Shown: piece after piece, positions 20,065 through 28,806 of the stretch
How the letters are laid out: each line of letters begins with the position of its first letter
Numbering within the stretch: position 1 is the stretch's first letter
Assembly: GCA_913060665.1 (NCBI GenBank)
Contig: CAJXUY010000024.1
Span: 1 to 59,248, forward strand
DNA: 59,248 nucleotides
Origin: an uncultured Oleiphilaceae bacterium
GTDB lineage: Bacteria; Pseudomonadota; Gammaproteobacteria; Pseudomonadales; Oleiphilaceae
Reading direction: 5' to 3'
Position numbers and translations under genes: made by a program
Notes under the pieces: generated by a model
Told to the model about the DNA's origin: nothing
Database searches by the model: none
What the model saw: only the letters and a program-made list of their open reading frames with translations

Positions 20065-22110
20065 CTATGCTGCAGTCTCTGACTCGCCTTCTTCTGGTAG
20101 ATTGAAGCCCGCTACTGAGCTTCGAAGTTGGTTTGCCATTTCAGCAAGGTTACCGATCGATTTCGCAGTTGCGTTGGTACCCGCTGAAGTCTGCGAGGTA
20201 ATCTCTTGGATAACATTCATTGTATTGGAAATGTGGCCAGCAGAGGACGACTGCTGACGAGCTGCGTTAGAGATGTTCTGGATCAAGTCTGCAAGGTTCA
20301 TCGATACGTTCTCGATCTCTTCTAGTGCAACACCTGCATCCTGTGCTAATCGAGCTCCGCGTACCACTTCTGCAGTGGTATGTTCCATCGATATAACTGC
20401 TTCGTTGGTATCGGTTTGGATCGTCTTAACCAGTGCTTCAATTTGTTTTGTTGCAGCAGATGAACGTTCTGCCAGTCGCTGTACTTCGTCGGCAACAACC
20501 GCGAAGCCTCGACCTGCATCTCCGGCCATCGATGCCTGGATTGCAGCGTTCAATGACAGGATGTTCGTTTGATCGGCGATGTCATTGATCAGGGATACGA
20601 TATCCCCGATTTCCTGGGAAGATTCACCCAGACGTTTGATACGCTTTGAGGTTTCTTGAATTTGCTCACGGATCGTGTCCATGCCTCTTATGGTGTTTTG
20701 TACAACCTCGGCGCCTTTTTTCGCGATCGCAACCGACCTTTCCGCAACCGCCGATGACTCGCCAGCGTTTGAAGATACTTGGTCGATAGAGACGGCCATT
20801 TCGTTTACGGCTGCTGATGCACCGGCAATTTCCTGTGCCTGATGCTCAGATGCGTCTGCAAGGTGCATGGCCGTCGCTTGTGTTTCTTGTGCCGCGGCGG
20901 CAACCTGAACAGCGGTATCTCGAATTGCTTTAACAAGACCACGCATTTGGTCGATTGCGAAGTTGATAGAGTCAGCGATTGCCCCTGTGAAATCTTCTGT
21001 TACCGTTGCTTCTGTGGTCAAATCACCATCAGCTAGGTCAGCCAGTTCATCAAGTAGTCGCAAGATCGCGTTTTGGTTTTGTTCATTTTGTTCAGTCGTT
21101 GTTTGAAGGCGGGCCTGACTTTCACGGAATAGCGATAAACCGATTAGGACAATAACAGTGATCACCATACCCAAAACAAGGTATGCAAGAGTAGGGCTTA
21201 TAGTTCGTGATTCTGCCTGAGTTTGAAACTGGCTTGAAAGCGATGTCGTTTCTTTAAGAAGAGCTTGAGAGTCTTGGAATATATTGTTTGCAGATTTACG
21301 AACCTTAAATAGTTCTGGTGATGTCTCTAAAATAGCATCAACGTTATCATTGACGAACTCAAACATTTCGGCGATGGCCTCGAGGCCGTAAATAGCATCT
21401 TCGTCTCTTACCTGGCTGATGCCCATTACGTTGTTGCCTTCAACCATACCATTTAGGACTCGCCCAAACAATTTGGCGTCGCGACCGAATCGGTCAGCGG
21501 CTATTACAGCATCTTCATCACCTGAAAGTACGTTGTTAACACTTCGAACAATACGTTCTGCAAGTAGTGATTGGCGTTGAGCAACGGCAATTTGATCTGC
21601 TGGTGCTTCGCTTTCTAATAGAATTTGAACAATATCATCATACTCAACCTGTAGCTGTGGAATGGTTTCGTTGAGGGTTTCTGCCACCAAGTGGAGGGAT
21701 AGCACTGTATCTTGGTTTGCCAGAATTTGGTCGGTGTTGTTTTTTACTTCGTTCCAACGTTTTACTACGCCTGTTTCTGATGCGAGCTCAGTAGGAGGAA
21801 GATTGGTTTCCTGATTACCTTGAACAATAAGGTTTAGTTTACGCTCAAAGTCATCACGAGATCGTTTAAGCTGGTCAAATGCTTCAGATTTACCATCCGA
21901 TGCTTCCGATGCGTTTTTGGCGATTTCCTGCGATAACACTCGAAGGTCACTTGCATGGCCTGCATATTCTTTATCGTGGTTACTGTCTCTTACGATTATG
22001 AACGATACATATGCAAGAAAGAGTAGCAGGACGACCAACACTCCACCTAATCCAAGGAGGAGCGAGCTGTTGCCCTGGCCTGAATTAAACTTTCCAGATT
22101 TACTTTTCAT
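20065..22110 (-). CDS. pilJ: Type IV pilus chemoreceptor PilJ
   Basis: A 681-residue transmembrane methyl-accepting protein. Membrane segments at about 16-40 and 306-328 enclose a helical periplasmic sensor of about 265 residues, as in PilJ. A HAMP-like stretch (LADLADGDL) and a long signalling coiled coil follow, with the tip ADQTNILSLNAAIQAS and [16 protein letters not shown]; the IQASMAG variant is typical of PilJ. It senses pilus or surface signals and drives ChpA. GGGAG stands nine bases before the ATG. Its gap to pilI is 164 bases, the longest in this run. Confidence 0.94.
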   Translation of the reverse strand: MKSKSGKFNSGQGNSSLLLGLGGVLVVLLLFLAYVSFIIVRDSNHDKEYAGHASDLRVLSQEIAKNASEASDGKSEAFDQLKRSRDDFERKLNLIVQGNQETNLPPTELASETGVVKRWNEVKNNTDQILANQDTVLSLHLVAETLNETIPQLQVEYDDIVQILLESEAPADQIAVAQRQSLLAERIVRSVNNVLSGDEDAVIAADRFGRDAKLFGRVLNGMVEGNNVMGISQVRDEDAIYGLEAIAEMFEFVNDNVDAILETSPELFKVRKSANNIFQDSQALLKETTSLSSQFQTQAESRTISPTLAYLVLGMVITVIVLIGLSLFRESQARLQTTTEQNEQNQNAILRLLDELADLADGDLTTEATVTEDFTGAIADSINFAIDQMRGLVKAIRDTAVQVAAAAQETQATAMHLADASEHQAQEIAGASAAVNEMAVSIDQVSSNAGESSAVAERSVAIAKKGAEVVQNTIRGMDTIREQIQETSKRIKRLGESSQEIGDIVSLINDIADQTNILSLNAAIQASMAGDAGRGFAVVADEVQRLAERSSAATKQIEALVKTIQTDTNEAVISMEHTTAEVVRGARLAQDAGVALEEIENVSMNLADLIQNISNAARQQSSSAGHISNTMNVIQEITSQTSAGTNATAKSIGNLAEMANQLRSSVAGFNLPEEGESETAA

Positions 22111-22274
22111 TTTCTGGCTCCCGGCCTCTTATATTCTAAGTTGTTGTTTTCGAGTGATGGTGAACTGTTTAGTAACACCGTTACCGCATTTTATTTATTA
22201 GCCACCGTTTACATACTGCTAGCAGCTACTAACGCAACTTCTAATGCCTATTAATAGACGTTAGAAATTGACAA

Positions 22275-22820
22275 TTACCATTGTGACACGCTTAAAAACT
22301 TTGAATCTTCAGTGAATGTTGAAGCACTGAAGACCTTCCAAATCTCATCATTTTTCATGTAGGCGCCATTGATAAACGGAGCCATTGAGCGCGTGACGTT
22401 TTCAACCGTGTCTTTAAATCCATCCGCTGCGAAATATTGCATTCCTAATACGCTGTCGACAATTAGCCCGCTCAGTACTTCGCCGTGTTCAACGACAAGT
22501 ACGCGTCTGTCTCGGCTAGATACAGCTGTTTTGGATAGCTCAAAAAAATGTCCCAGATCCATGATAGGTAAGAGTCGACCACGAACATTGGCCAAACCTT
22601 GCATCCAGCTTTTGACGCCAGGGATCTGTGTAAATCGAGGGATATGCAGGATTTCAGTGACTTCACCCATCGGGGCAACAAAATTTTCCCCCGCAAGTGT
22701 AAATCCAATGCCGCTCCAGAGTTCGACCGCTTCTTCCTGCGCAGGAAGACCTTCTGCGAACGATTTACTTCTCGAAGCGATATCTGAGAGAGCGGCAAAA
22801 GGGGCTATCTTTGCAGACAT
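22275..22820 (-). CDS. pilI: CheW-like adaptor PilI
   Basis: A 181-residue CheW-domain protein (VAPMGEVTEILHIP, GLANVRGRLLPIMDL, GLIVDSVLGM). PilI couples PilJ to ChpA. It starts 20 bases after pilH ends. No clear ribosome-binding site precedes the ATG, suggesting coupling to pilH translation. Confidence 0.93.
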   Translation of the reverse strand: MSAKIAPFAALSDIASRSKSFAEGLPAQEEAVELWSGIGFTLAGENFVAPMGEVTEILHIPRFTQIPGVKSWMQGLANVRGRLLPIMDLGHFFELSKTAVSSRDRRVLVVEHGEVLSGLIVDSVLGMQYFAADGFKDTVENVTRSMAPFINGAYMKNDEIWKVFSASTFTEDSKFLSVSQW

Positions 22821-22840
22821 GGTTAGTAGTACTCGATCAA

Positions 22841-23203
22841 TTATGAGAGAAGTTGATTAATGGTGCTGATCAAGTCGTCCTCGTTAACTGGCTTAACAAG
22901 GTAGCCTTTGGCTCCTTGTCTTGTACCCCAGACCCGATCTGTTTCCTGGTCTTTAGTCGTTACGATAACAACCGGGATATCTGCAGTTTCTGCAGCGCGA
23001 GTTAGTTGGCGAGTCGCCTGAAAACCATTCAAACCTGGCATAACGACATCCATAAGGACTAAGTCTGGTTTTTCTGCTCGTGCTGTTGCCACACCATCAG
23101 CACCGTTATCTGCGGTAATGATTTCGTGCTTGTGTTTTTCTAAAATAGTTGAGATTTTTCTGACTTCAGTTGGCGAGTCATCAACAATTAAAATGCGAGC
23201 CAT
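22841..23203 (-). CDS. pilH: Response regulator PilH
   Basis: A 120-residue stand-alone receiver domain: acidic pair after ILIVDD, phosphoacceptor in LVLMDVVMPGLNG, Thr in VTTKDQE and Lys in YLVKPV. In Pseudomonas, PilH counteracts PilG, favouring pilus retraction or acting as a phosphate sink. A 100-base gap separates it from pilG, so it may be read from the same transcript. Confidence 0.93.
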   Translation of the reverse strand: MARILIVDDSPTEVRKISTILEKHKHEIITADNGADGVATARAEKPDLVLMDVVMPGLNGFQATRQLTRAAETADIPVVIVTTKDQETDRVWGTRQGAKGYLVKPVNEDDLISTINQLLS

Positions 23204-23303
23204 AATTCCCCCGGATGAATTTCCTGGCTACAAATAAAATATTTCCAAGCATGTCGTATGCTCAAAAAAATGTGTGCAACTGTACTATTATTACCTGCAA
23301 AAA

Positions 23304-23690
23304 TTAGCTGGCGGGTATATATGTTCTTATAGTTCCCAGCAGTTCATCTTTACTAAACGGCTTGGTCAAATATTGATCCGAGCCGACTATGCGTCCTTTA
23401 GCCTTGTCAAAAAGCCCATCTTTACTCGATAGCATAATGACGGGCGTTGCTTTAAACGCACTGTTGTTTTTAATCAGAGCACAGGTTTGGTAACCATCAA
23501 GTCGAGGCATCATAATATCTACAAATATGATATCTGGGTGAGTGTCCGCTATTTTTGCGAGAGCATCAAAGCCATCGGTAGCGGTTATTACTGTGCATCC
23601 AACCTTCTTTAACAGTGTCTCTGCAGTACGACGAATTGTCTTACTGTCATCAATCACCATGATTTTCAGGTTCTCAAAATTGTCTTCCAT
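23304..23690 (-). CDS. pilG: Response regulator PilG
   Basis: A 128-residue stand-alone receiver domain: IMVIDDSKTIRR, phosphoacceptor in IIFVDIMMPRLDG, and the conserved Ser-Ser-Lys and YLTKPF positions. PilG is phosphorylated by ChpA and promotes pilus extension and cAMP signalling in Pseudomonas. It is the first gene of the cluster and is divergent from gshB, exactly as in Pseudomonas. Its leader carries a 21-bp tandem repeat. Confidence 0.94.
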   Translation of the reverse strand: MEDNFENLKIMVIDDSKTIRRTAETLLKKVGCTVITATDGFDALAKIADTHPDIIFVDIMMPRLDGYQTCALIKNNSAFKATPVIMLSSKDGLFDKAKGRIVGSDQYLTKPFSKDELLGTIRTYIPAS

Positions 23691-24041
23691 TATCCAACTG
23701 CCCTAAGCGTTTAGAAGGTCGTTTTACATTTTTTGTGGCCGTGGGGTGGCCTGCTCAAGTCTGTGTCGGCCAAGCTAAAGTCTGTGGCGGCCAATATGTT
23801 AACGTGCATTTTTAACACAGAATTCTAAAGCATTCTATAAACATTTATTATTTATAGTTTATTTGAGAATCTTTATAAAGAAATAGTTTGTATATAATTT
23901 GTCACAAATCTTAACCGAATGATAAGTAGCTCCATATTAAGTACTTTGATAAAGTCTGCGGCACGGTGCAAACTCTTTTCATTTCGGCTTAATTTTAAGA
24001 CTAGTACAAAATAAACAACTTGGTAGGTTAATAGGTATTTT
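23691..24041. other. Divergent pilG/gshB intergenic region
   Basis: 351 bases. The half nearest pilG contains the 21-bp tandem repeat listed separately. The half nearest gshB is very AT-rich and includes TATAAT at 23893-23898, but no well-spaced -35 element, so I do not assign promoters. No gene is visible. Confidence 0.6.
23754..23795. repeat. 21-bp imperfect tandem repeat in the pilG leader
   Basis: Two consecutive units (23754-23774 and 23775-23795) share 18 of 21 bases, with AAGTCTGTG and CGGCCAA in each. They lie 64-105 bases upstream of the pilG start. A spacing of two helical turns would place two protein-binding sites on the same DNA face. Confidence 0.7.
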
Positions 24042-24998
24042 ATGACGATAAGGCTCGGAATAGTGATGGACCCTATTGGCGACATTAATATTGTTAAAGA
24101 TAGCTCGTTTGCGATGTTGCTCGCAGCGCAAAAGAAAGGTTGGGAGCTCTATTATATGGAGCTTAAAGATCTCTACCTTGAGCAGGGCGCAGCTAAGGCT
24201 TCCTTAAGGCGATTGAGTGTCAAGGAAGACCCTAGCGGCTGGTATGAATTGGCAGAACGAGAAGATCAAGAGCTGAGTTCTCTTGATACCATTCTTATGC
24301 GTAAGGACCCTCCTTTCGATAGTGAGTTTTTGTACTCGACGCTCATTCTGAGTCGAGCAGAAGAAGGCGGGGTCTTGCTGGTAAACAGTCAGCAAGGTCT
24401 TCGAGACTGTAACGAGAAGTTGTTTGCTACCCAATTCCCTCAATGTTGTCCGGATGTTTTAGTGTCTCGAGATAAGAGGAGGCTCAAGGCATTTTTCACT
24501 AAGCATAAAGATGTTATTTTCAAGCCGCTTGATGGCATGGGTGGGGCAAATATATTTAGAGTCAAGGAGGGTGATGCCAATATTGGTGTGATTCTGGAGA
24601 CGCTAACTCAGCATGAGACTCAGCAGGCGATGGCTCAGAAGTTTATCCCAGAGATATCGGAAGGCGATAAGCGTATTCTATTAATAGACGGTGAACCTGT
24701 CCCTTATGGGTTGGCACGAATCCCGGCCAAAGGGGAAAATCGAGGCAACTTAGCGGCTGGTGGGCGAGGAGAGGGGAGGCTGCTTTCCGATCGAGATCGC
24801 TGGATCTGTGAGCAAGTTGGCCCCGTATTAAAGGAAAAAGGGCTATTGTTTGTCGGTATCGATGTTATTGGTGACTATCTTACTGAGATTAATGTCACGA
24901 GTCCTACCTGTATTCGTGAGCTTGACCGGGATTTCGGGCTTGATATTGCGGGTCAGCTGATGGATAAAGTTGAAGAGAAGCTAAACGATAGGTGTTAG
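24042..24998 (+). CDS. gshB: Glutathione synthetase
   Basis: A 318-residue ATP-grasp enzyme that joins glycine to gamma-glutamylcysteine. The N-terminus RLGIVMDPIGDI is typical, FKPLDGMGGANIFR forms the ATP-binding loop, and EINVTSPTCIREL closes the active site as in E. coli. Length matches the family. It is divergent from pilG and precedes tonB on the same strand with a 137-base gap, the standard Pseudomonas order. Confidence 0.96.
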   Translation: MTIRLGIVMDPIGDINIVKDSSFAMLLAAQKKGWELYYMELKDLYLEQGAAKASLRRLSVKEDPSGWYELAEREDQELSSLDTILMRKDPPFDSEFLYSTLILSRAEEGGVLLVNSQQGLRDCNEKLFATQFPQCCPDVLVSRDKRRLKAFFTKHKDVIFKPLDGMGGANIFRVKEGDANIGVILETLTQHETQQAMAQKFIPEISEGDKRILLIDGEPVPYGLARIPAKGENRGNLAAGGRGEGRLLSDRDRWICEQVGPVLKEKGLLFVGIDVIGDYLTEINVTSPTCIRELDRDFGLDIAGQLMDKVEEKLNDRC

Positions 24999-25135
24999 CG
25001 GGATGCAGAGGTTAACGTGCTGGACAAAATAACGGTCTGCGGTCAGACTGACCTGCATTTACATACTCGATTACGAGGCTTAGTGGTCAGGTATTTTCAG
25101 CGATATGGTTTTTTACTAATGGGCGCATACAGGTA

Positions 25136-25996
25136 ATGTCGGCAGCAGTGGTGACCGCGGGAGCGGCAGACAGGTTAAGTTTTACGGTGTTCTTGGCATT
25201 GGCGCTCCATGCGATCATCGTATTAGGTGTGACCTTTGGCCTGGAGGACCCTAAGCCTGCGCCTCATACTATGGAGATTACGTTAGCTCAGTATGATGAT
25301 GGAGAGAAACCTGAAAAGGCCGACTTTTTAGCTCAAGCTAATCAGCAGGGAAGCGGGACGGTAGAAGAGGTGTCTAAACTCAGTACGCCTGTTAAAGCCA
25401 AACAGAAAGATACGGTAGTTAGGAAAACCGAAAAAATTCAGCGGGAGGCCGCTAGCAGAGCTGAACCTGTGATTAAAAAGAAAACATTAGTAGCGACTGA
25501 ATCTGCTACTAAGAAAAAAACGGCGATAATAGAAAACAAAAAAACGGACAAGCCTGATCCTGTTAAAAAACCTAGGCGATCTCTTTTAGCCAGAAGTATG
25601 GAAATTGCCAGCCTAGAGGCTGAATTGCAGCGTCAGCAGCGAGAGTACTCCAAGCGGCCTAAGGTTACGAGGTTTAATGCGGCCTCGGCAATGAAGGTTA
25701 TCGATGCTCAATACACCTCTAATGTTACCAGCAAAATTGAGAGAATTGGTGCCTTGAACTTCCCTGAAGAGGCACGCTCGAAGCTTTATGGTCGACCTAG
25801 GCTATTAATAGCGATACGATCTGATGGGACGCTTAGAGATGTGAGTGTCTTACACTCATCTGGAAGTAATGTTTTGGATGATAAGGCACTAAAGATTGTG
25901 CGAATGGCTGCGCCGTTTCCTCCCTTTCCCGAAGAGGTGTTAAGTGAGCGTGACGAACTGGAGCTTATTCGAACTCTGGAGTTTAAGGGCGGGTAA
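25136..25996 (+). CDS. tonB: TonB-family energy transducer
   Basis: A 286-residue protein with one N-terminal membrane anchor (about residues 13-36), a long lysine-rich, proline-poor linker, and a C-terminal TonB domain (NFPEEARSKLYG, LIAIRSDGTLRDVSVLHSSG, ALKIVRMAAPFPPFP). It would transmit proton-motive force from ExbBD to outer-membrane receptors. ExbB and ExbD are not adjacent. The nearest AGG is only two bases before the ATG, so start efficiency is unclear, but no better start exists. Confidence 0.88.
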   Translation: MSAAVVTAGAADRLSFTVFLALALHAIIVLGVTFGLEDPKPAPHTMEITLAQYDDGEKPEKADFLAQANQQGSGTVEEVSKLSTPVKAKQKDTVVRKTEKIQREAASRAEPVIKKKTLVATESATKKKTAIIENKKTDKPDPVKKPRRSLLARSMEIASLEAELQRQQREYSKRPKVTRFNAASAMKVIDAQYTSNVTSKIERIGALNFPEEARSKLYGRPRLLIAIRSDGTLRDVSVLHSSGSNVLDDKALKIVRMAAPFPPFPEEVLSERDELELIRTLEFKGG

Positions 25997-26066
25997 GTTT
26001 TTGCTGTTCAGCATAAATCAAACCTTTATTATTGCTAATCTCAATAACCGGACTGATACTTAGCGG

Positions 26067-26624
26067 ATGAGCGACAACATGATATCACTACGCAATCATT
26101 TTCTGATTGCCATGCCGAAAATGAAAGACCCTAACTTTGAGGGTTCGGTAACCTATATTTGTGACCATAATGAGCATGGAGCAATGGGGATTGTGATTAA
26201 CCGGCCGATGGATATGAGGTTAGGTGAAATTCTGGCGCAGTTAGACTTTGGTGGTGAGGATATTAATAGCCCTATTTATGCAGGCGGACCTGTGCAAATG
26301 GAAAGAGGGTTTGTATTGCACTCTCCACAGGGTGAATGGCAGTCCTCCTTAGCCATCTCTGACGGCATTTGCTTAACAACTTCGCGGGATATTTTAGAGG
26401 CGTTGGCGGCTGATGAGGGGCCGGAACACAACCTGGTGGCGCTTGGCTATGCCGGATGGGGGGAGGGGCAGTTAGAGCAGGAGATCGCAGAGAATTGTTG
26501 GCTGACCTGTGTTGCTGATGAGCATATACTTTTCAGCGCGCCTCATGAGCAAAAGTTTGATTCCGCCATTTCACTTTTGGGCTTTGACCTAAGCCAATTA
26601 AGTGACCAGGCTGGGCATGCTTAA
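26067..26624 (+). CDS. algH: YqgE/AlgH family protein
   Basis: A 185-residue protein of the UPF0301 family. The N-terminal NHFLIAMPKMKDPNFEGSV, followed by ICDHNEHGAMGIVINRP, matches E. coli YqgE closely. Its biochemical role is not settled; in Pseudomonas AlgH affects alginate and other traits. It sits between tonB and ruvX, its conserved position. Confidence 0.94.
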   Translation: MSDNMISLRNHFLIAMPKMKDPNFEGSVTYICDHNEHGAMGIVINRPMDMRLGEILAQLDFGGEDINSPIYAGGPVQMERGFVLHSPQGEWQSSLAISDGICLTTSRDILEALAADEGPEHNLVALGYAGWGEGQLEQEIAENCWLTCVADEHILFSAPHEQKFDSAISLLGFDLSQLSDQAGHA

Positions 26625-26700
26625 ATGCGATACAAGGATACCTTGTTAGGCAACGTCAGCTTGCTAATATTTTTTTGAGCCATTATTTGGGAATACTTCA

Positions 26701-27132
26701 TTGTCTACAGAACTAAAAACATGCCTTGGCTTTGATTTTGGTACGCGCAGAATGGGGGTGTCCATTGGGCGAAGCTTGTTAGGTACTGCCACCCCTCTCC
26801 CCCCTCTTGTTGCTCGTGACGGTATCCCTGATTGGAGTGAAATCGAGAAACTGGTTGCCGAATGGAAACCCGATGGCTTTGTCGTTGGTCTGCCATTGAA
26901 TATGGATGGCACTGCTAGTGAAATGTCACTTAGAGCAACAAAGTTTGGCAAGCGTCTACAGGGGCGATTCAATAAGCCCTATTTTATGATGGATGAACGG
27001 TTATCCAGTCATGAGGCGAAAGGTTATGTTATTGATCAAGGTGGTGATCGAGACTTTGGGCGAAACTCAGTTGACGGTATTGCCGCTGTTTTAATATTGG
27101 AGAGCTGGTTTGCACAACAGTCTTATTCTTAA
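26701..27132 (+). CDS. ruvX: Holliday junction resolvase-like protein YqgF/RuvX
   Basis: A 143-residue RNase H-fold protein: GFDFGTRRMGVSIG carries the first catalytic Asp, DERLSS the glutamate site, and SVDGIAAVLILE the last acidic position. E. coli YqgF is linked to 16S rRNA maturation and anti-termination. The start is TTG at 26701 with GGGA eight bases upstream; no ATG fits the family N-terminus. Confidence 0.93.
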   Translation: MSTELKTCLGFDFGTRRMGVSIGRSLLGTATPLPPLVARDGIPDWSEIEKLVAEWKPDGFVVGLPLNMDGTASEMSLRATKFGKRLQGRFNKPYFMMDERLSSHEAKGYVIDQGGDRDFGRNSVDGIAAVLILESWFAQQSYS

Positions 27133-27192
27133 CCCTGTTACATTGGCTGAACACACTATTATATACTTCGAGAATACTGTCGAGATAAAAAT

Positions 27193-27696
27193 ATGACCGA
27201 GTTACTAGATGTAGAGAGCTTGTTAGGTGAAATTTGTGATGATTTGAGCCAGCATCTGGTGGCTAAGAATATTAGTTCTCCTTGCGTGATTGGCATTCGT
27301 ACGGGGGGGGTTTGGTTAGCGAGTTATATTCAGAAAAATCTAGGGGTGAGTAAGTCCTGTGGTGAGCTGGATATTTCATTCTATCGTGATGACTTTACCC
27401 GTATTGGTTTGAACCCCACCGTTAAGCCTTCAAGCCTGCCATTTGAGACGGAAGGGCGGGATATTGTTTTGGTTGATGATGTGGTTATGTCTGGACGAAC
27501 CATTAGAGCTGCAATGAATGAGCTGTTCGATTATGGTCGTCCCGCTAGCATTACACTGGTAACACTCATTGACCTGGATGGTCGGGAGTTGCCTATTCAG
27601 CCAGATATTGTCGGGCGAAAATTGACCTTAAAAGAGAATCAGCAGGTTAAGTTGAAAGGACCTGAAAAGCTGGTATTAGAAGTGACCGAAAAATAG
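27193..27696 (+). CDS. pyrR: PyrR bifunctional pyrimidine regulator/uracil phosphoribosyltransferase
   Basis: A 167-residue type I phosphoribosyltransferase fold. The PRPP loop reads VLVDDVVMSGRTIRAAM. In Gram-positives PyrR attenuates the pyr operon by binding RNA; in Pseudomonas-like bacteria it lies before pyrB in this order. I see no attenuator-like leader before pyrR or pyrB, so the mode of control here is open. The gap to pyrB is 83 bases. Confidence 0.92.
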   Translation: MTELLDVESLLGEICDDLSQHLVAKNISSPCVIGIRTGGVWLASYIQKNLGVSKSCGELDISFYRDDFTRIGLNPTVKPSSLPFETEGRDIVLVDDVVMSGRTIRAAMNELFDYGRPASITLVTLIDLDGRELPIQPDIVGRKLTLKENQQVKLKGPEKLVLEVTEK

Positions 27697-27779
27697 ACTA
27701 TTGTTTTGGGTTGCAGTTTTGCAACCGTACTAAACTGTTGATTTTGGCAGGTATTGAAATTTGGATTGGATAATACGTT

Positions 27780-28778
27780 ATGGCACACCCTAAAGAGCCT
27801 AATCGCCTTCAGTTGAATGATCAGGGACGGCTTCGACATTTTCTGACCTTGGACGGTCTTGATCGAGCGACATTAACCGAGATTCTGGACACTGCGGATT
27901 CTTTTATTGAAGTTGGCGCAAGGTCTATAAAGAAGGTACCGCTTTTACGCGGAAAAACAGTCGTTAATCTGTTTTTTGAGGCGAGCACCCGAACAAGGAG
28001 TACTTTTGAGCTAGCGGCAAAGCGACTGTCGGCGGATGTGCTGAATTTAAATATTAGTACTTCTGCGACATCAAAAGGGGAATCTCTTTCTGATACGCTG
28101 CAAAATCTTGAGGCGATGGCCAGTGATATGTTTGTCGTTAGGCACTCTCAAAGTGGTGCGCCTCATTTTATTGCCGAATCGGTTACGCCTAACGTGTCTA
28201 TTATCAACGCGGGTGATGGACGGCACGCCCATCCTACACAAGCCATGTTAGATATGTTGACGATACGTCAGCATAAGGGGGCATTTGAAGGGCTAACAGT
28301 TGCGATTGTCGGAGATATTCTTCATTCACGAGTGGCTAGGTCGCAGATCAGGGCTCTCAATACGCTTGGCGTTTCTGAGGTCAGGGTTATTGCCCCTAAT
28401 ACTCTACTGCCGGTTGATATTGAAAGTTTAGGGGTAAGTGTTTTTAGTACTATGAAAGAGGGGCTTGATGCGGTTGATGTGATTATTATGTTGCGGCTGC
28501 AGAAAGAGCGAATGGAAGGCGCTTTGCTGCCCAGTGAACATGAATTCTATGAATTATATGGATTGACAACTGAAAAGCTAGAGTATGCAAAACCGGATTC
28601 CATTGTCATGCATCCTGGACCGATTAATCGAGGGGTTGAAATTGAGTCGGCCGTGGCAGATGGTCCTCAGTCGGTGATTCTTAATCAGGTCACCAATGGA
28701 ATCGCCGTCAGAATGGCAGTGATGTCGATGGCGATGAGTGGGCAGACAGCAGCTATTTCTGCTGCGACACCTGAATAA
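27780..28778 (+). CDS. pyrB: Aspartate carbamoyltransferase catalytic subunit
   Basis: A 332-residue enzyme that makes N-carbamoyl-aspartate. The carbamoyl-phosphate motif [13 protein letters not shown], the HPTQAMLDM block and the aspartate-site [10 protein letters not shown] are all present. The N-terminal extension of about 20 residues relative to E. coli PyrB is typical of the Pseudomonas type, where the enzyme assembles with inactive PyrC' as a dodecamer instead of with PyrI. pyrC' follows after 28 bases. Confidence 0.96.
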   Translation: MAHPKEPNRLQLNDQGRLRHFLTLDGLDRATLTEILDTADSFIEVGARSIKKVPLLRGKTVVNLFFEASTRTRSTFELAAKRLSADVLNLNISTSATSKGESLSDTLQNLEAMASDMFVVRHSQSGAPHFIAESVTPNVSIINAGDGRHAHPTQAMLDMLTIRQHKGAFEGLTVAIVGDILHSRVARSQIRALNTLGVSEVRVIAPNTLLPVDIESLGVSVFSTMKEGLDAVDVIIMLRLQKERMEGALLPSEHEFYELYGLTTEKLEYAKPDSIVMHPGPINRGVEIESAVADGPQSVILNQVTNGIAVRMAVMSMAMSGQTAAISAATPE

Positions 28779-28806
28779 TGAGATCTGATTGAGCGTTGGT
28801 GAGTAA

